From Dechloromonas sp. Dech2017 (lineage in GTDB: Bacteria > Pseudomonadota > Gammaproteobacteria > Burkholderiales > Rhodocyclaceae): a stretch of DNA of 64,000 nt. The stretch is taken from contig SSXW01000001.1 in the NCBI GenBank assembly GCA_009469585.1, forward strand, positions 62,001-126,000. Direction: 5' to 3'. Every line of letters begins with the position of its first letter. The first letter of the stretch is position 1. This document shows positions 1-9,078 of this stretch, piece by piece. The translations under genes and the position numbers were made by a program. Below the pieces are notes generated by a model that saw nothing but the letters and a program-made list of their open reading frames with translations, did no database searches and was not told the DNA's origin.

Positions 1-1
1 C

Positions 2-1510
2 GATCCGGTGCTCGGTGAGCTGATTCCGCACAGCTTCTGCCAGCGCCAGCTGGTCGTGCCGCTCAAGCTCGACGGCAAGCGCCTGCTGCTGGCCATGGCC
101 GATCCGCTCGACGAGGGGCTGATCGAGGAAATCCGCTTCACGGCCGGTCTCGACCTCAAGGTGGTGACGGCTGACATCGAGGCCATCCGCAAGAAGATCG
201 GCGAAATCTACGGCGGCGACGAGCTCGATTTCAAGGAGCTGGAAACCCTGGTCAGTTCGCCCGATCCCTACGAGGGCATCGAGATCGTCATCGAGGACGA
301 CGATGCCGCCCGCCTCGAGGATCTGCTGCGCGACACCGAGTCGCCGCCGGCCATCCGCATCGCCAACGCCATCATCCTCGAGGCCATCCGCCTGGGCGCC
401 TCGGACATCCACATCCAGCCGCGCACCAAGAGCGTCGTCGTGCGTTATCGCATCGACGGGGTGCTGATCGACAAGATCCATATCCCGCACCAACTGCACC
501 AGTCGCTGGTATCGCGCCTGAAGATCATGTCGGAGCTCGACATTTCCGAACGCCGCCGGCCGCAGGACGGGCGGATCACCGTCAAGACACCGATGCGCAT
601 GGTGGACCTGCGCATTTCGACGTTGCCGACGATCAATGGCGAGAAGGTGGTGATGCGCATTCTCGACCGCAACTCGGCGGTGCACGGTATCGAGAGGCTG
701 GGCTTCGCGGCCGGCGACCTGGCCCGGGTCAGCGACATGGTGGCGCGGCCGCAAGGCATCATCCTGGCTACCGGCCCGACCGGCAGCGGCAAGACGACGA
801 CGCTCTACTCGCTGCTCCAGCACGACGCGACGCCCGACAAGAATTACGTGACCATCGAGGATCCGGTCGAGTACTACCTCGACATGGCCGGCCAGGTGCT
901 GGTCCGCGAGAAGATCGGCCTGACCTTTCCCAGCATCCTGCGCGCCCTGTTGCGCCAGGACCCGGACGTCGTGCTGCTCGGCGAGATCCGCGACTTCGAG
1001 ACGGCCGAAGTCGCCTTCCATGCGGCGCTGACCGGCCACCTGGTCTATTCGACGCTGCACACCAACTCGGCCATCGCCACCATTGCCCGCCTGTTCGACC
1101 TCGGCCTCAAGCCCTACGTGGTGGCGACGGCGCTCGAGGGCATCATCGCCCAGCGCCTGGTGCGCCAGATCTGTCCGGCCTGCCGCAGCGAGGCGCCGGC
1201 CGACCCGACGCTCGCCGCCCGCCTTGGCGGCCCCTTCCGCAACATACAAACCGTGCAACGCGGCAAGGGCTGCCCGGCCTGTCACGGCACCGGCTACAAG
1301 GGGCGCATCGGGCTCTACGAGGTGCTGACGCTGGACGACGACCTGCGCGATCGCATCGGCTGCGGCGCCAGCGTGCTGGAGATTCGCCGGCTGGTCCGCG
1401 AAAAGGGGCTGCGCGGCATCGGCCAGCACGCCGCCGAGCGTGTCCAGGCCGGGGCGACCAGCCTGGAAGAGATCCTGCGCGTGCTCGGGCCGCAGGCCGG
1501 GGAGGACTGA
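2..1510 (+). CDS. GspE/PilB-family type II secretion / type IV pilus assembly ATPase, 5' truncated
   Basis: The reading frame is open to the window edge and the first residues (DPVLGELIPHSF) are already inside the N-terminal GspE domain, so the true start lies upstream; the GTG at 8 is not a convincing start. About 500 residues are present: the end of the N-terminal domain, then the hexameric ATPase core with Walker A GPTGSGKTTT (about residue 256), the Asp-box/Walker B region DPDVVLLGEIRD (about 318) and two CPAC pairs (about 388 and 421) forming the zinc-binding tetracysteine motif. The protein would act at the cytoplasmic face of the inner membrane, powering pilus or pseudopilus assembly. 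The subtype (PilB, GspE or MshE) cannot be told without the upstream genes. The next gene begins two bases after the stop. Confidence 0.93.
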   Translation, partial: DPVLGELIPHSFCQRQLVVPLKLDGKRLLLAMADPLDEGLIEEIRFTAGLDLKVVTADIEAIRKKIGEIYGGDELDFKELETLVSSPDPYEGIEIVIEDDDAARLEDLLRDTESPPAIRIANAIILEAIRLGASDIHIQPRTKSVVVRYRIDGVLIDKIHIPHQLHQSLVSRLKIMSELDISERRRPQDGRITVKTPMRMVDLRISTLPTINGEKVVMRILDRNSAVHGIERLGFAAGDLARVSDMVARPQGIILATGPTGSGKTTTLYSLLQHDATPDKNYVTIEDPVEYYLDMAGQVLVREKIGLTFPSILRALLRQDPDVVLLGEIRDFETAEVAFHAALTGHLVYSTLHTNSAIATIARLFDLGLKPYVVATALEGIIAQRLVRQICPACRSEAPADPTLAARLGGPFRNIQTVQRGKGCPACHGTGYKGRIGLYEVLTLDDDLRDRIGCGASVLEIRRLVREKGLRGIGQHAAERVQAGATSLEEILRVLGPQAGED

Positions 1511-1512
1511 GC

Positions 1513-3561
1513 ATGGACATCTTCGTCTGGAGCGACCGCTACATGACCGGCGAGGCCGTCGTCGATAGCGAACATCAGGAACTGGTCCGCATCATCAACT
1601 GGGTGGTCGAGCACCAAAGCCTGCCGGAAGGCGACAGCAAGCTGCGCGAGGTGCTCGATCAGCTGGCCAGCTATGCCGTCATGCACTTCAGCCACGAGGA
1701 GGAGCTGATGGCGCGCGAGCGCTGCGACCCGCGCTTCATCAAGGCCCACGTCGCGGTGCATCGCGAGTTCGCGCTGCAGGTTGGGAAAATGCTCGAATTT
1801 GGCGGTCGACCGCAGGATATCGAATATCTGCTGCGCTTCTTGAGCAGCTGGCTGGCCCACCACATCCTCGGCATCGACCAGTCGATGGCCAGGCAGCTTG
1901 CCGCCATCCGTTCCGGCACCTCGCCGGAAGCCGCCTACGAAGCCGAGAAGAGCCTGGTCCGCGACCCGACCAATGCGAGCCTGCTCGATGCGATGAACGC
2001 GCTCTTCCGCATGGTGGCCAGCCGCAACGAGGCGCTGGAAACGCTCAATTCCGGGCTGGAGGCGCAAGTGGCGACGCGCACCGAGGCGCTGAGCCAGGCC
2101 AACCAGCGCCTGCTCGTCGAGCAGCAGCGCCTGCAGGGGGCGCTGGCCGAAGTCGAGATCAGCCAGCAGAAGCTGCTCGAATCGGAGCAGAAGCGGGGCG
2201 AGGCGGAAAAACGCCACATGCAGCAACTGCTCGCCCAGATCATCGACGGCGACCCGGTGCCGACCTTCGTGATCGACGCCGAGCACCGCATCACCCACTG
2301 GAATCGCGCCTGCGCCCTGATCAGCCGCCTGTCGCCGGGCGACATGATCGGCACCAGCAAGCAATGGCAGGCCTTCTATGCCGAACCCCGGCCGGTGATG
2401 GCCGACCTGATCGTCAACGGCAGCCTGGAGGAGGGCTACGAGCGCTACTACAAGAACCATTTCAAGCGGTCGACGCTGATCGAAGGGGCTTTCGAGGGCG
2501 ATGGATTCTTCGCCCACATGGGCGAGAACGGCCTGTGGTTGTCGTTTACCGCGGCGCCGCTGCATAACGCGGCCGGCGAAATGATCGGCGCCATCGAGAC
2601 CCTGCAGGACGTCACCGAGAGGCGGCGCGCCGAAGAGCGCCTGCTCGAGTACCAGGACCAGCTGGAAAACCTGGTGGCCCAGCGCACGGCCCAGCTGGCC
2701 CGGGCCAACGGCGAGCTGGAAAAGGAGCGGCGCGAGCTGGAGGCGCTGCTCTCCAAGGTCGACGAGGCCCAGCAACAGTTGCTGCAGTCCGAGAAAATGG
2801 CGGCCATCGGCCAGCTGGCGGCCGGCGTCGCGCACGAGATCAACAATCCGGTCGGCTTCGTCAATTCCAACCTGGGATCGCTGAAAAACTATGTCGACCG
2901 CCTGTTCGCCGTGCTCGCCGCCTACGAGGCGGTCGATGCCGGCGGCGACCGGGGGCGGCTGGCGGCGGCGCTGAAGGAGGCGGACATCGAGTTCCTGCGC
3001 GAGGACCTGCCGATGCTGATCGCGGAATCGCGCGACGGCCTGGGGCGGGTGACCAAGATCGTCCAGGACCTCAAGGATTTTTCACGCGTCGATCAGGCCG
3101 AGCGCCAGTTCGCCAATCTCAACGCGGCGCTCGAAAGTACCCTCAACGTCGTCTGGAACGAGATCAAGTACAAGGCCGAGGTCGTCCGCGAGCTGGGCGA
3201 CATACCCGACGTCGAATGCGTGCCGGCCCACATCAATCAGGTCTTCATGAACCTGCTGGTCAACGCGGCGCAGGCCATCGAGAAGAGCGGCACGATCACG
3301 CTGCGCTCGGGGCTGGAGAACGGTTTTGTCTGGTTCGAAGTGGCCGATACCGGCAGCGGCATCCCCGAGGCCGTGCGCCAGCGCATTTTCGAGCCCTTCT
3401 TCACGACCAAGCCGATCGGCAAGGGGACCGGCCTCGGGCTGTCGATTTCCTACGACATCATCGTCAAGCGCCACGGCGGGCGCTTCGACGTGACCAGCGA
3501 ACCGGGCAAGGGCACCTGTTTCCGCATCTGGCTGCCGCTGTCCCAGGCCGCCCGCGCCTGA
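1513..3561 (+). CDS. Hemerythrin-domain PAS sensor histidine kinase
   Basis: A 682-residue protein. Residues 1-135 form a bacteriohemerythrin domain with the di-iron ligand pattern ([27 protein letters not shown]), suggesting sensing of oxygen, redox state or NO. A coiled coil follows (about 175-245), then a PAS domain (about 245-370), a second coiled coil, and the kinase core: H-box [10 protein letters not shown]-box [13 protein letters not shown]1 DTGSGI, G2 GKGTGLGLS. No transmembrane segment is visible, so it should be cytoplasmic. The start follows the GspE/PilB stop by two bases, implying co-transcription. No receiver-domain partner lies in the window. The domain calls are secure; the stimulus is inferred from the hemerythrin family. 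Confidence 0.93.
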   Translation: MDIFVWSDRYMTGEAVVDSEHQELVRIINWVVEHQSLPEGDSKLREVLDQLASYAVMHFSHEEELMARERCDPRFIKAHVAVHREFALQVGKMLEFGGRPQDIEYLLRFLSSWLAHHILGIDQSMARQLAAIRSGTSPEAAYEAEKSLVRDPTNASLLDAMNALFRMVASRNEALETLNSGLEAQVATRTEALSQANQRLLVEQQRLQGALAEVEISQQKLLESEQKRGEAEKRHMQQLLAQIIDGDPVPTFVIDAEHRITHWNRACALISRLSPGDMIGTSKQWQAFYAEPRPVMADLIVNGSLEEGYERYYKNHFKRSTLIEGAFEGDGFFAHMGENGLWLSFTAAPLHNAAGEMIGAIETLQDVTERRRAEERLLEYQDQLENLVAQRTAQLARANGELEKERRELEALLSKVDEAQQQLLQSEKMAAIGQLAAGVAHEINNPVGFVNSNLGSLKNYVDRLFAVLAAYEAVDAGGDRGRLAAALKEADIEFLREDLPMLIAESRDGLGRVTKIVQDLKDFSRVDQAERQFANLNAALESTLNVVWNEIKYKAEVVRELGDIPDVECVPAHINQVFMNLLVNAAQAIEKSGTITLRSGLENGFVWFEVADTGSGIPEAVRQRIFEPFFTTKPIGKGTGLGLSISYDIIVKRHGGRFDVTSEPGKGTCFRIWLPLSQAARA

Positions 3562-3574
3562 GAAAAGGCGCTCA

Positions 3575-3597
3575 GGCCGGCGGCACCAGCGCCGGCC
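3575..3597. terminator. GC-rich hairpin between convergent genes
   Basis: A perfect 8-bp stem (GGCCGGCG paired with CGCCGGCC) with a 7-base loop sits between the kinase stop and the aminotransferase stop on the opposite strand. It has no clear T-tract, so it could be a bidirectional hairpin terminator or only a pause/RNA-stability element. Confidence 0.45.
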
Positions 3598-3607
3598 GAC
3601 CGACAGT

Positions 3608-4762
3608 TCAAGCCGTGGCGGCGAGCGGGGCGGCCGGCGCCATGGCGTCGAGCGCCTTGGCCAGCGCTTCGGCGGTGCGTGCCGGGTCGTGCAGCTTGTC
3701 GAGGCCGAAGAGGCCGATGCGGAAAGTGCGGAAGTCGTCGCCCTCGTCGCATTGCAGCGGCACGCCGGCGGCGGTCTGCAGGCCCTGGGCGATGAATTTG
3801 CGGCCGGTGTGGATCTCGCTGTCGGTGGTGTAGCTGACCACCACGCCGGGCGCCTGGAAGCCTTCGGCGGCGACGCTGGGAAAACCCCGGGCCTCGAGCA
3901 GGCGGCGGACTCGCCGGCCCAGTTCGTACTGTTCCTCGCGGATCCGGGAGAGGCCGTAGTCTTCGGTCTCGAGCATGACGTCGCGCAGGCGGGCCAGGCT
4001 GTCGGTCGGCATGGTGGCGTGGTAGGCGTGGCCGCCGCTTTCGTAGCTTTCCATGATCTGCAGCCATTTCTTCAGGTCGCAGGCGAAGCTGCTGCTGGTC
4101 GTCGCGTCAATGCGTTCCCGGGCGCGTTCGCCGAGGGCGACCAGGGCGCAGCAGGGCGAGGCGCTCCAGCCCTTCTGCGGGGCGCTGATCAGGACGTCGA
4201 CGGCGTTGGCCGCCATGTCCACCCAGATCGTGCCGGAGGCGATGCAGTCGAGCACGAACAGGCCGTCGACGGCGCGCACCGCGTCGCCCACCGCCTTGAT
4301 GTAGTCGTCGGGCAGGATCATGCCGGAGGCGGTTTCGACGTGCGGGGCGAAGACCACTTCCGGCCGGTGCTGGCGAATGGCGGCGACGACTTCGTCGATC
4401 GGCGGCGGGGCGAAGGGGGCCTGCGCCCCGCCGCCGCTGCGCCTGGCCTTGAGGACGATGCTTTCGGCGGGGATCTGGCCCATGTCGAAAATCTGCGTCC
4501 AGCGGAAGCTGAACCAGCCGTTGCGGATAACCAGCACCTTGCGCCGGGTGGCGAACTGGCGGGCCACGGCTTCCATGCCGAAGGTGCCGCTACCGGGCAC
4601 GACGATGGCCGAGCGGGCCTTGTACACCGTCTTGAGGAGCCGCGAGATGTCCTTCATGACGCCCTGGAACTGGCGCGACATGTGGTTCAGGGCGCGGTCG
4701 GTGTACACCACCGAATATTCGAGCAGGCCATCGGGGTCGGGTTTGGCGAGCAGGGCTGGCAT
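3608..4762 (-). CDS. Class V PLP-dependent aminotransferase (alanine-glyoxylate / serine-pyruvate type)
   Basis: A 384-residue fold-type I aminotransferase. The expected PLP lysine is in SAPQKGWSASP, preceded by the cofactor aspartate motif LDCIASGTIWVD and an N-terminal PGSGTFGMEA segment that binds the cofactor phosphate in this family. The frame stays open upstream, but the ATG at 4762 has a good GGAGAG ribosome site and starts where family alignment begins (MPALLAKPDPDG), so it is preferred. Substrate is unknown; glyoxylate or pyruvate as amino acceptor is a family inference. It is convergent with the kinase and lies 202 bases downstream of the sulfatase-like gene on the same strand. Confidence 0.85.
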   Translation of the reverse strand: MPALLAKPDPDGLLEYSVVYTDRALNHMSRQFQGVMKDISRLLKTVYKARSAIVVPGSGTFGMEAVARQFATRRKVLVIRNGWFSFRWTQIFDMGQIPAESIVLKARRSGGGAQAPFAPPPIDEVVAAIRQHRPEVVFAPHVETASGMILPDDYIKAVGDAVRAVDGLFVLDCIASGTIWVDMAANAVDVLISAPQKGWSASPCCALVALGERARERIDATTSSSFACDLKKWLQIMESYESGGHAYHATMPTDSLARLRDVMLETEDYGLSRIREEQYELGRRVRRLLEARGFPSVAAEGFQAPGVVVSYTTDSEIHTGRKFIAQGLQTAAGVPLQCDEGDDFRTFRIGLFGLDKLHDPARTAEALAKALDAMAPAAPLAATA

Positions 4763-4900
4763 GGTGTCTCTCCGGTTGGTTGTTGTGGGCGGAGCATAAC
4801 GCCAACCGCCGGCGGCTGTGTAGTGCCGGCAGCCGGGAGCGAAAAAATTTGCCGGCGCCATGGCCGGGCCGGACGGCGCAGCAGCCTGCCCGGCACCTTG

Positions 4901-4931
4901 CTGCGGTCGACCGGAAAAAACGGCCAAATTT
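4901..4931 (-). repeat. Dispersed 3'-end motif, copy 1
   Basis: On the + strand the core reads GGTCGACCGGAAAAAACGG, then CCAAATTT. It lies 34 bases after the stop of the sulfatase-like gene, between two minus-strand genes. Near-identical copies occur at 6963-6993 and 15917-15945 in the same position relative to genes. The core includes the perfect palindrome CGGTCGACCG. Confidence 0.6.
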
Positions 4932-4964
4932 GAAATGCGGCGCGAGCGGGTCGCCCGGTACCGG

Positions 4965-6848
4965 CTATTTGACGAAGCGCATGCTCTCGCTGACCACCTC
5001 GTCAATGCGCTGCTTGTAGGCAGTGACGACGGTTTTCCTGTCTTCGCGCGACACCGGGAAGTCTTTCTGGTCATGGACGATGTAGCGGAAGAAATCGCTG
5101 CCGCTGAACGGGAAGGTGACTTTGTTGCGTTCGTCGAAGACGGCCATGTAGTTGTAGTCGCCGGCCACGAAATAGGGGCGCTGGGTGAACAGGTTGGTCG
5201 ATGAACTGTAGCTCAGCGAATCCTGGGTGACGCCCAGGCGTTCGAGCAGGGTCGGCGAGATCTGCAGGTGCGAGGTGCGATAGGTTACGGCTTGCGGTTT
5301 CTGGCCTGGCATCCAGAGTACCAGCGGGACGCGGATCTGTTCCTCGGGAAAGCTCTTGCTGTGGCCGTGGCCCCAGTGGCCTTTTTCCATGAACTCCTCG
5401 CCGTGGTCGCCGGTGAACAGCACGATGGTGTTGTCGAGCATGCCGGTTTTCCGCAAGTGGTCGAGCAGTCGACCGACCTCGTGGTCGACATGATGGGCGG
5501 CGTTGACGTAGCGGGCGTGGATGCGGCTGATGTTGTCCTGCAGGTTCATGCGCACGTAGTTGAGGTCTTCCTCGTAGTCGGGGCGGATGACGGCCTCGGC
5601 CGGGAAGGTGTAGGGGGCGTGCGTCGATTCGAAGAACATGAAGCCGTAGAACGGGCGCGCCGGGTCGCGCTGGTCGAGCTTGCCGATGATGTCGGAGATG
5701 TTGCGGATGTCGCGCTGCCACGGTTCGCCGGTCTTGATTTCCTGCATGTATTTCTCGTCGACGCCGGTGAACACGGTGTGGCGCAGTTCCGGGTAGTCGA
5801 AGCTCTGGCTGGTATGCAGGGCCAGCTGGTAATTCTTTTGCCGGATGAAATTCATCAGGGCGGGAGCGATGCGCTGTTGCTCGAAGCTGTACCAGTACGG
5901 GCTGTAGAGGCCGTAGAACATCGAGAACAGGCCCATGCGGGTGCGGTTGCCACCGCTGTAGTGGTTCTCGAAGCGTAGTGCCTTTTCGGAGAATTTCCAC
6001 AGGTTGGGGGTGACTTCCGGGTCGAGCAGATCCCAGCGGAAGGATTCGGCAACCAGCATGATCACGTTCGGATATTTGGCCAGCGGCTTCGCTTCGAGTT
6101 GCTGGCCGGGGTAGTCGACCTGGCCGCTGGCGACGCGCAGGGTGGTCATCGCCTCGCGCTTGATGCCCCATTTGTTGAGCGTCCGGGTCGCGCTGGTGTT
6201 GAAGTGGAAGGGCACGACCTCGGTGGCCTGCAGGTAATCTTCCTGGCCGGTGTGGGTGCTGTAGGCATAAACCGCCTCGCCGCTGGCCAGAGCGAGCACC
6301 ATCAGGCCGCCGAAGGCGACCAGCGTACGCGAGGAAAACAGGCTGGCCGAGCGCTGGTAGCGTTGCAGCGCCCACAGCGCGCCGGCGCTCGCCGCACAGA
6401 GCAGGCCGACCTGGGCGCCGATCCAGATCTGGGTCGAGGTGGTGGCGCCAAGCGCGGCGATGCCGCCCGGTGTGGTCAGCAGGTTCCAGACGAAGCCGTT
6501 GAGGTGGTACTCGTACAGCGTGTAGATGCGGTAGTCGGCATAAAGGCCGAGGAGCAGCAGGGTTCCCCCCAGCCAGGCGCTCAGGTAGGCGGCCCGCCGG
6601 CGCGCCGCCGGCCCGGCCCGGAACAGGGCCATAAGGCCGGCGACCAGCCCGGTCAGCAGAACCGGGACGAGCAGGTAGAGCGCCGTATAGGCGGCGGTGA
6701 TGCCGACCATGTAGGCGGTCACCGGCAGCGTGTCGGCGCTGCCGAAATGCCAGAGCATGGCGAGCGTGCCGAAGGCGGCGAGATAGACGATGGCGAAATA
6801 GTTGCGCAGCACGTCGGCGGTGGTGGGGCTGCTTGATGGCTGTCTCAT
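4965..6848 (-). CDS. Inner-membrane sulfatase-fold protein, PbgA/YejM-like
   Basis: A 627-residue protein with about five N-terminal transmembrane helices (residues 1-190), a linker, and a periplasmic alkaline-phosphatase/sulfatase-fold domain. Recognisable elements are NVIMLVAESFRWD, SGGNRTRMGLFSMFYGL and FTGDHGEEFMEKG...GHGHS, which carries metal-site residues. The architecture and the GLFSMFYGL segment resemble E. coli PbgA/YejM, which controls LPS synthesis and lacks catalysis; a phosphoethanolamine or lipid-head-group transferase is the alternative. ATG 6848 is chosen because it directly precedes the first membrane helix; a TTG 60 bases upstream is possible. No strong ribosome site is seen for either. 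Confidence 0.8.
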   Translation of the reverse strand: MRQPSSSPTTADVLRNYFAIVYLAAFGTLAMLWHFGSADTLPVTAYMVGITAAYTALYLLVPVLLTGLVAGLMALFRAGPAARRRAAYLSAWLGGTLLLLGLYADYRIYTLYEYHLNGFVWNLLTTPGGIAALGATTSTQIWIGAQVGLLCAASAGALWALQRYQRSASLFSSRTLVAFGGLMVLALASGEAVYAYSTHTGQEDYLQATEVVPFHFNTSATRTLNKWGIKREAMTTLRVASGQVDYPGQQLEAKPLAKYPNVIMLVAESFRWDLLDPEVTPNLWKFSEKALRFENHYSGGNRTRMGLFSMFYGLYSPYWYSFEQQRIAPALMNFIRQKNYQLALHTSQSFDYPELRHTVFTGVDEKYMQEIKTGEPWQRDIRNISDIIGKLDQRDPARPFYGFMFFESTHAPYTFPAEAVIRPDYEEDLNYVRMNLQDNISRIHARYVNAAHHVDHEVGRLLDHLRKTGMLDNTIVLFTGDHGEEFMEKGHWGHGHSKSFPEEQIRVPLVLWMPGQKPQAVTYRTSHLQISPTLLERLGVTQDSLSYSSSTNLFTQRPYFVAGDYNYMAVFDERNKVTFPFSGSDFFRYIVHDQKDFPVSREDRKTVVTAYKQRIDEVVSESMRFVK

Positions 6849-6962
6849 GGGAATTTTTGAGGCTTTCCGGCGGTCGGGGGGAGGCGTCCATCGCCTCGGC
6901 TGCCGCAATGTAGCCAGCCAAGCTTAGGCGATTCTTAAGCTGCCCCCGGAGGCGGCGATTGC

Positions 6963-6993
6963 CGCGGTCAACCGGAAAAAACGGCCAAATTCG
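6963..6993 (-). repeat. Dispersed 3'-end motif, copy 2
   Basis: The + strand reads GGTCAACCGGAAAAAACGG followed by CCAAATTCG, differing from copy 1 by one base in the core. It begins 16 bases after the stop codon of the minus-strand metallopeptidase gene. Read in the direction of that gene it presents TTTGGCCGTTTTTTCCGG, a T-run flanked by short complementary GGCC/CCGG-type blocks. Confidence 0.6.
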
Positions 6994-7008
6994 CAAAGCG
7001 CTCCGAGC

Positions 7009-9075
7009 TCAGCGGGCCGCGGCTGCCGGCCTGACCGCGACCGCCGGCTGCCCGGCCGGCCACACGCCCTTGGCGACGGCCCGCCCCTGTTCGAAGACCA
7101 GCCAACTCTGGGCCCCGTAGTGGGGCAGGGGACGCTGCAGCGCGGCCAGGGCCGGGGCGTCGTCGGCGGCGATGACGGCGAGCGCCGGCCGGGGCGCCTC
7201 CTTGCCGTCCGGCCCGGGCAGCGTCCACACCTGCGCCGTGCCGCCGGCCGGCAAGGCGGGCGGTGCGATGCCGTTGTCGCGCAGCAGCCCATCGAGCCGG
7301 TCGCGGCTGGCGATCAGCAGCACCGGCTGGCCTCCGGCCAGGGCCTTCAGAAAGCCGTCCCGGTCGATTTCCTCCGGCGGCTTTTCGAAGAAGCGCCGGG
7401 CCAGCTGGCGAGCCGCCTCGGCGAAGGCCGGCGAAGGCGAGGCCAGGAAAAGGCGGGGTGCCGAAGCCCCCGTCCACCGGCGCAGGATGGGCGGCAGGCT
7501 GGCCGGGTCGAGGCGCCGCCAGAGGCGGAACTCGGGATCGAGGCGGACTTCGTGCGGGGCAAAATCGACCGTCAGTTCGAGGCTGCCAGGCGCTGCGCCG
7601 GCCTCTATCCAGCGCACTTCGTGCCGGCCGGGGGCGCTCAGTTCGACGGGCAGGCGGATGCCCGCCGCCGTTCCGGCGCGGCGCAGGTCGAGGCGGAGCC
7701 GGTAGCGGTCGCCGGCCGGCCTTGCTTCCGCCCGTTCGATGGCGAGATCCGGTAGGTCGCGGCCGTCCACCCAGGTCGCGAAGAAGTCGTCCAGCCTTTC
7801 GCCGGAAGCCTTCTCGAAGGCCGCCTGCAGATCTTCCCAGGCCGCCACCGTGAAGCGCCGGCTGGCCCAGAAGTCGCGGATGCCGCGGGCAAAGGCCGGT
7901 TCCCCGATACGGTCGCGCAGCATGACGAACAGCATGGCCGCCTTGCCGTAGCCGACCGCCGCCTCGGCGCCATGGGTGCGCGAGCGGAAATCGCGCAGGG
8001 CCGGTTGTTCGGCAACCGGCAGGGCCTGGGCGTCGCGCAGCCAGGCGAGGCGCATGGCGCTGGCGGCGGCCGGCGACTGGTCGGCCTGGTAGGCGTAGTC
8101 GGCCATGAAGGTGGTCAGGCCTTCCGACCAGTTGCCGCGCCGGTAATCGACGTAGACGCCGTTGCCCCACCAGTTGTGCAGGATCTCGTGGCCGAGCGAG
8201 GTCTGGCGGATGAAAGGCAGGCGCAGCACCGACTCGCCGAGATAGGTCAGGGTCGGCATGCCGAAGCCGGTGGGCAGCGGGCTGGCCACCACCGAGAAAT
8301 CATCGTACGGGTAGTCGCCGATTTCCCGGCTGTAGCGCGCGATGTAGCGGGCCGAATCGGCGAGATAGGCGTCGGCCAGGCCGGGCTGGGCGTCGAGCCC
8401 GGCCGGGAAGTAGGTGCGCAGGACGAGGGGCGGCGCCCCCGGCCGGTCGACGGTCTTCTCGCGGACCAGCCACGGCCCGGCCATCAGGTCGATGCCGTCG
8501 GTCGGCCGGGTCATTTCGAAAGTCGCCCGGTAGCGATCGCCGGGCTTGTCGGGCCCGGTCTCGGCCAGGCGCCGGCCGGCCACCAGGCCGCGCTGGTCGG
8601 CGGGCAGCGACAGCTCGACGCGGTAGGCGAACAGCCCGGGCGGCTGGGGATACCAGGCGCTGCCCGAGGCCAGGAAGCTGCCTTCCGGCGAACTCATCGG
8701 CGGCAACCGGCGCAGCACGCCGCGGTGGTCGAGCTGCCGGTCGAGCGGCGGCAGGCGGCCTTCGTAGCTCACCGTCAAGGTCTCGCCGGCCTTGGCCAGA
8801 CGCACCTGCCAGCCGATGTAACCGGGCGGCCCGGCCTGTCGCGTGACCGCTACGGCCCGCTCGCCGACGGTCGCCGCCGTGACGCGCAGCGCTTCGTGGA
8901 GCAGGAAGCCGATCTCGCGCCCGGCCACGGTGAACCGGGCGCTGGCCTGCAGTTCGCCGGACGGCGGGTCGAGGCGGACGTCGAGCTCAAAACCGGGCGC
9001 CGCTTGCGCCAGGCCGGCGGCGAGCAGCAGCACGATCGCCCAGGCCGGCAGCCGGAAGACCCGGGGAAAGGTCAT
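7009..9075 (-). CDS. Secreted M1-like zinc metallopeptidase
   Basis: A 688-residue protein with an N-terminal signal peptide (hydrophobic core WAIVLLLAAGLAQA, likely cleavage after AQA). An N-terminal beta domain is followed by a gluzincin site, HEILHNWWGN then GNWSEGLTTF. The spacing between HEXXH and the third zinc ligand Glu is 17 residues, one less than the usual 18 of M1 enzymes. The exopeptidase GxMEN motif is not evident (GFGMPTLTYL occupies its place), so substrate and cleavage mode may differ from classical aminopeptidases. It starts three bases after the stop of the ChaN-PDZ gene, so the two are one transcription unit and both products are exported. Confidence 0.85.
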   Translation of the reverse strand: MTFPRVFRLPAWAIVLLLAAGLAQAAPGFELDVRLDPPSGELQASARFTVAGREIGFLLHEALRVTAATVGERAVAVTRQAGPPGYIGWQVRLAKAGETLTVSYEGRLPPLDRQLDHRGVLRRLPPMSSPEGSFLASGSAWYPQPPGLFAYRVELSLPADQRGLVAGRRLAETGPDKPGDRYRATFEMTRPTDGIDLMAGPWLVREKTVDRPGAPPLVLRTYFPAGLDAQPGLADAYLADSARYIARYSREIGDYPYDDFSVVASPLPTGFGMPTLTYLGESVLRLPFIRQTSLGHEILHNWWGNGVYVDYRRGNWSEGLTTFMADYAYQADQSPAAASAMRLAWLRDAQALPVAEQPALRDFRSRTHGAEAAVGYGKAAMLFVMLRDRIGEPAFARGIRDFWASRRFTVAAWEDLQAAFEKASGERLDDFFATWVDGRDLPDLAIERAEARPAGDRYRLRLDLRRAGTAAGIRLPVELSAPGRHEVRWIEAGAAPGSLELTVDFAPHEVRLDPEFRLWRRLDPASLPPILRRWTGASAPRLFLASPSPAFAEAARQLARRFFEKPPEEIDRDGFLKALAGGQPVLLIASRDRLDGLLRDNGIAPPALPAGGTAQVWTLPGPDGKEAPRPALAVIAADDAPALAALQRPLPHYGAQSWLVFEQGRAVAKGVWPAGQPAVAVRPAAAAR

Positions 9076-9078
9076 GAC

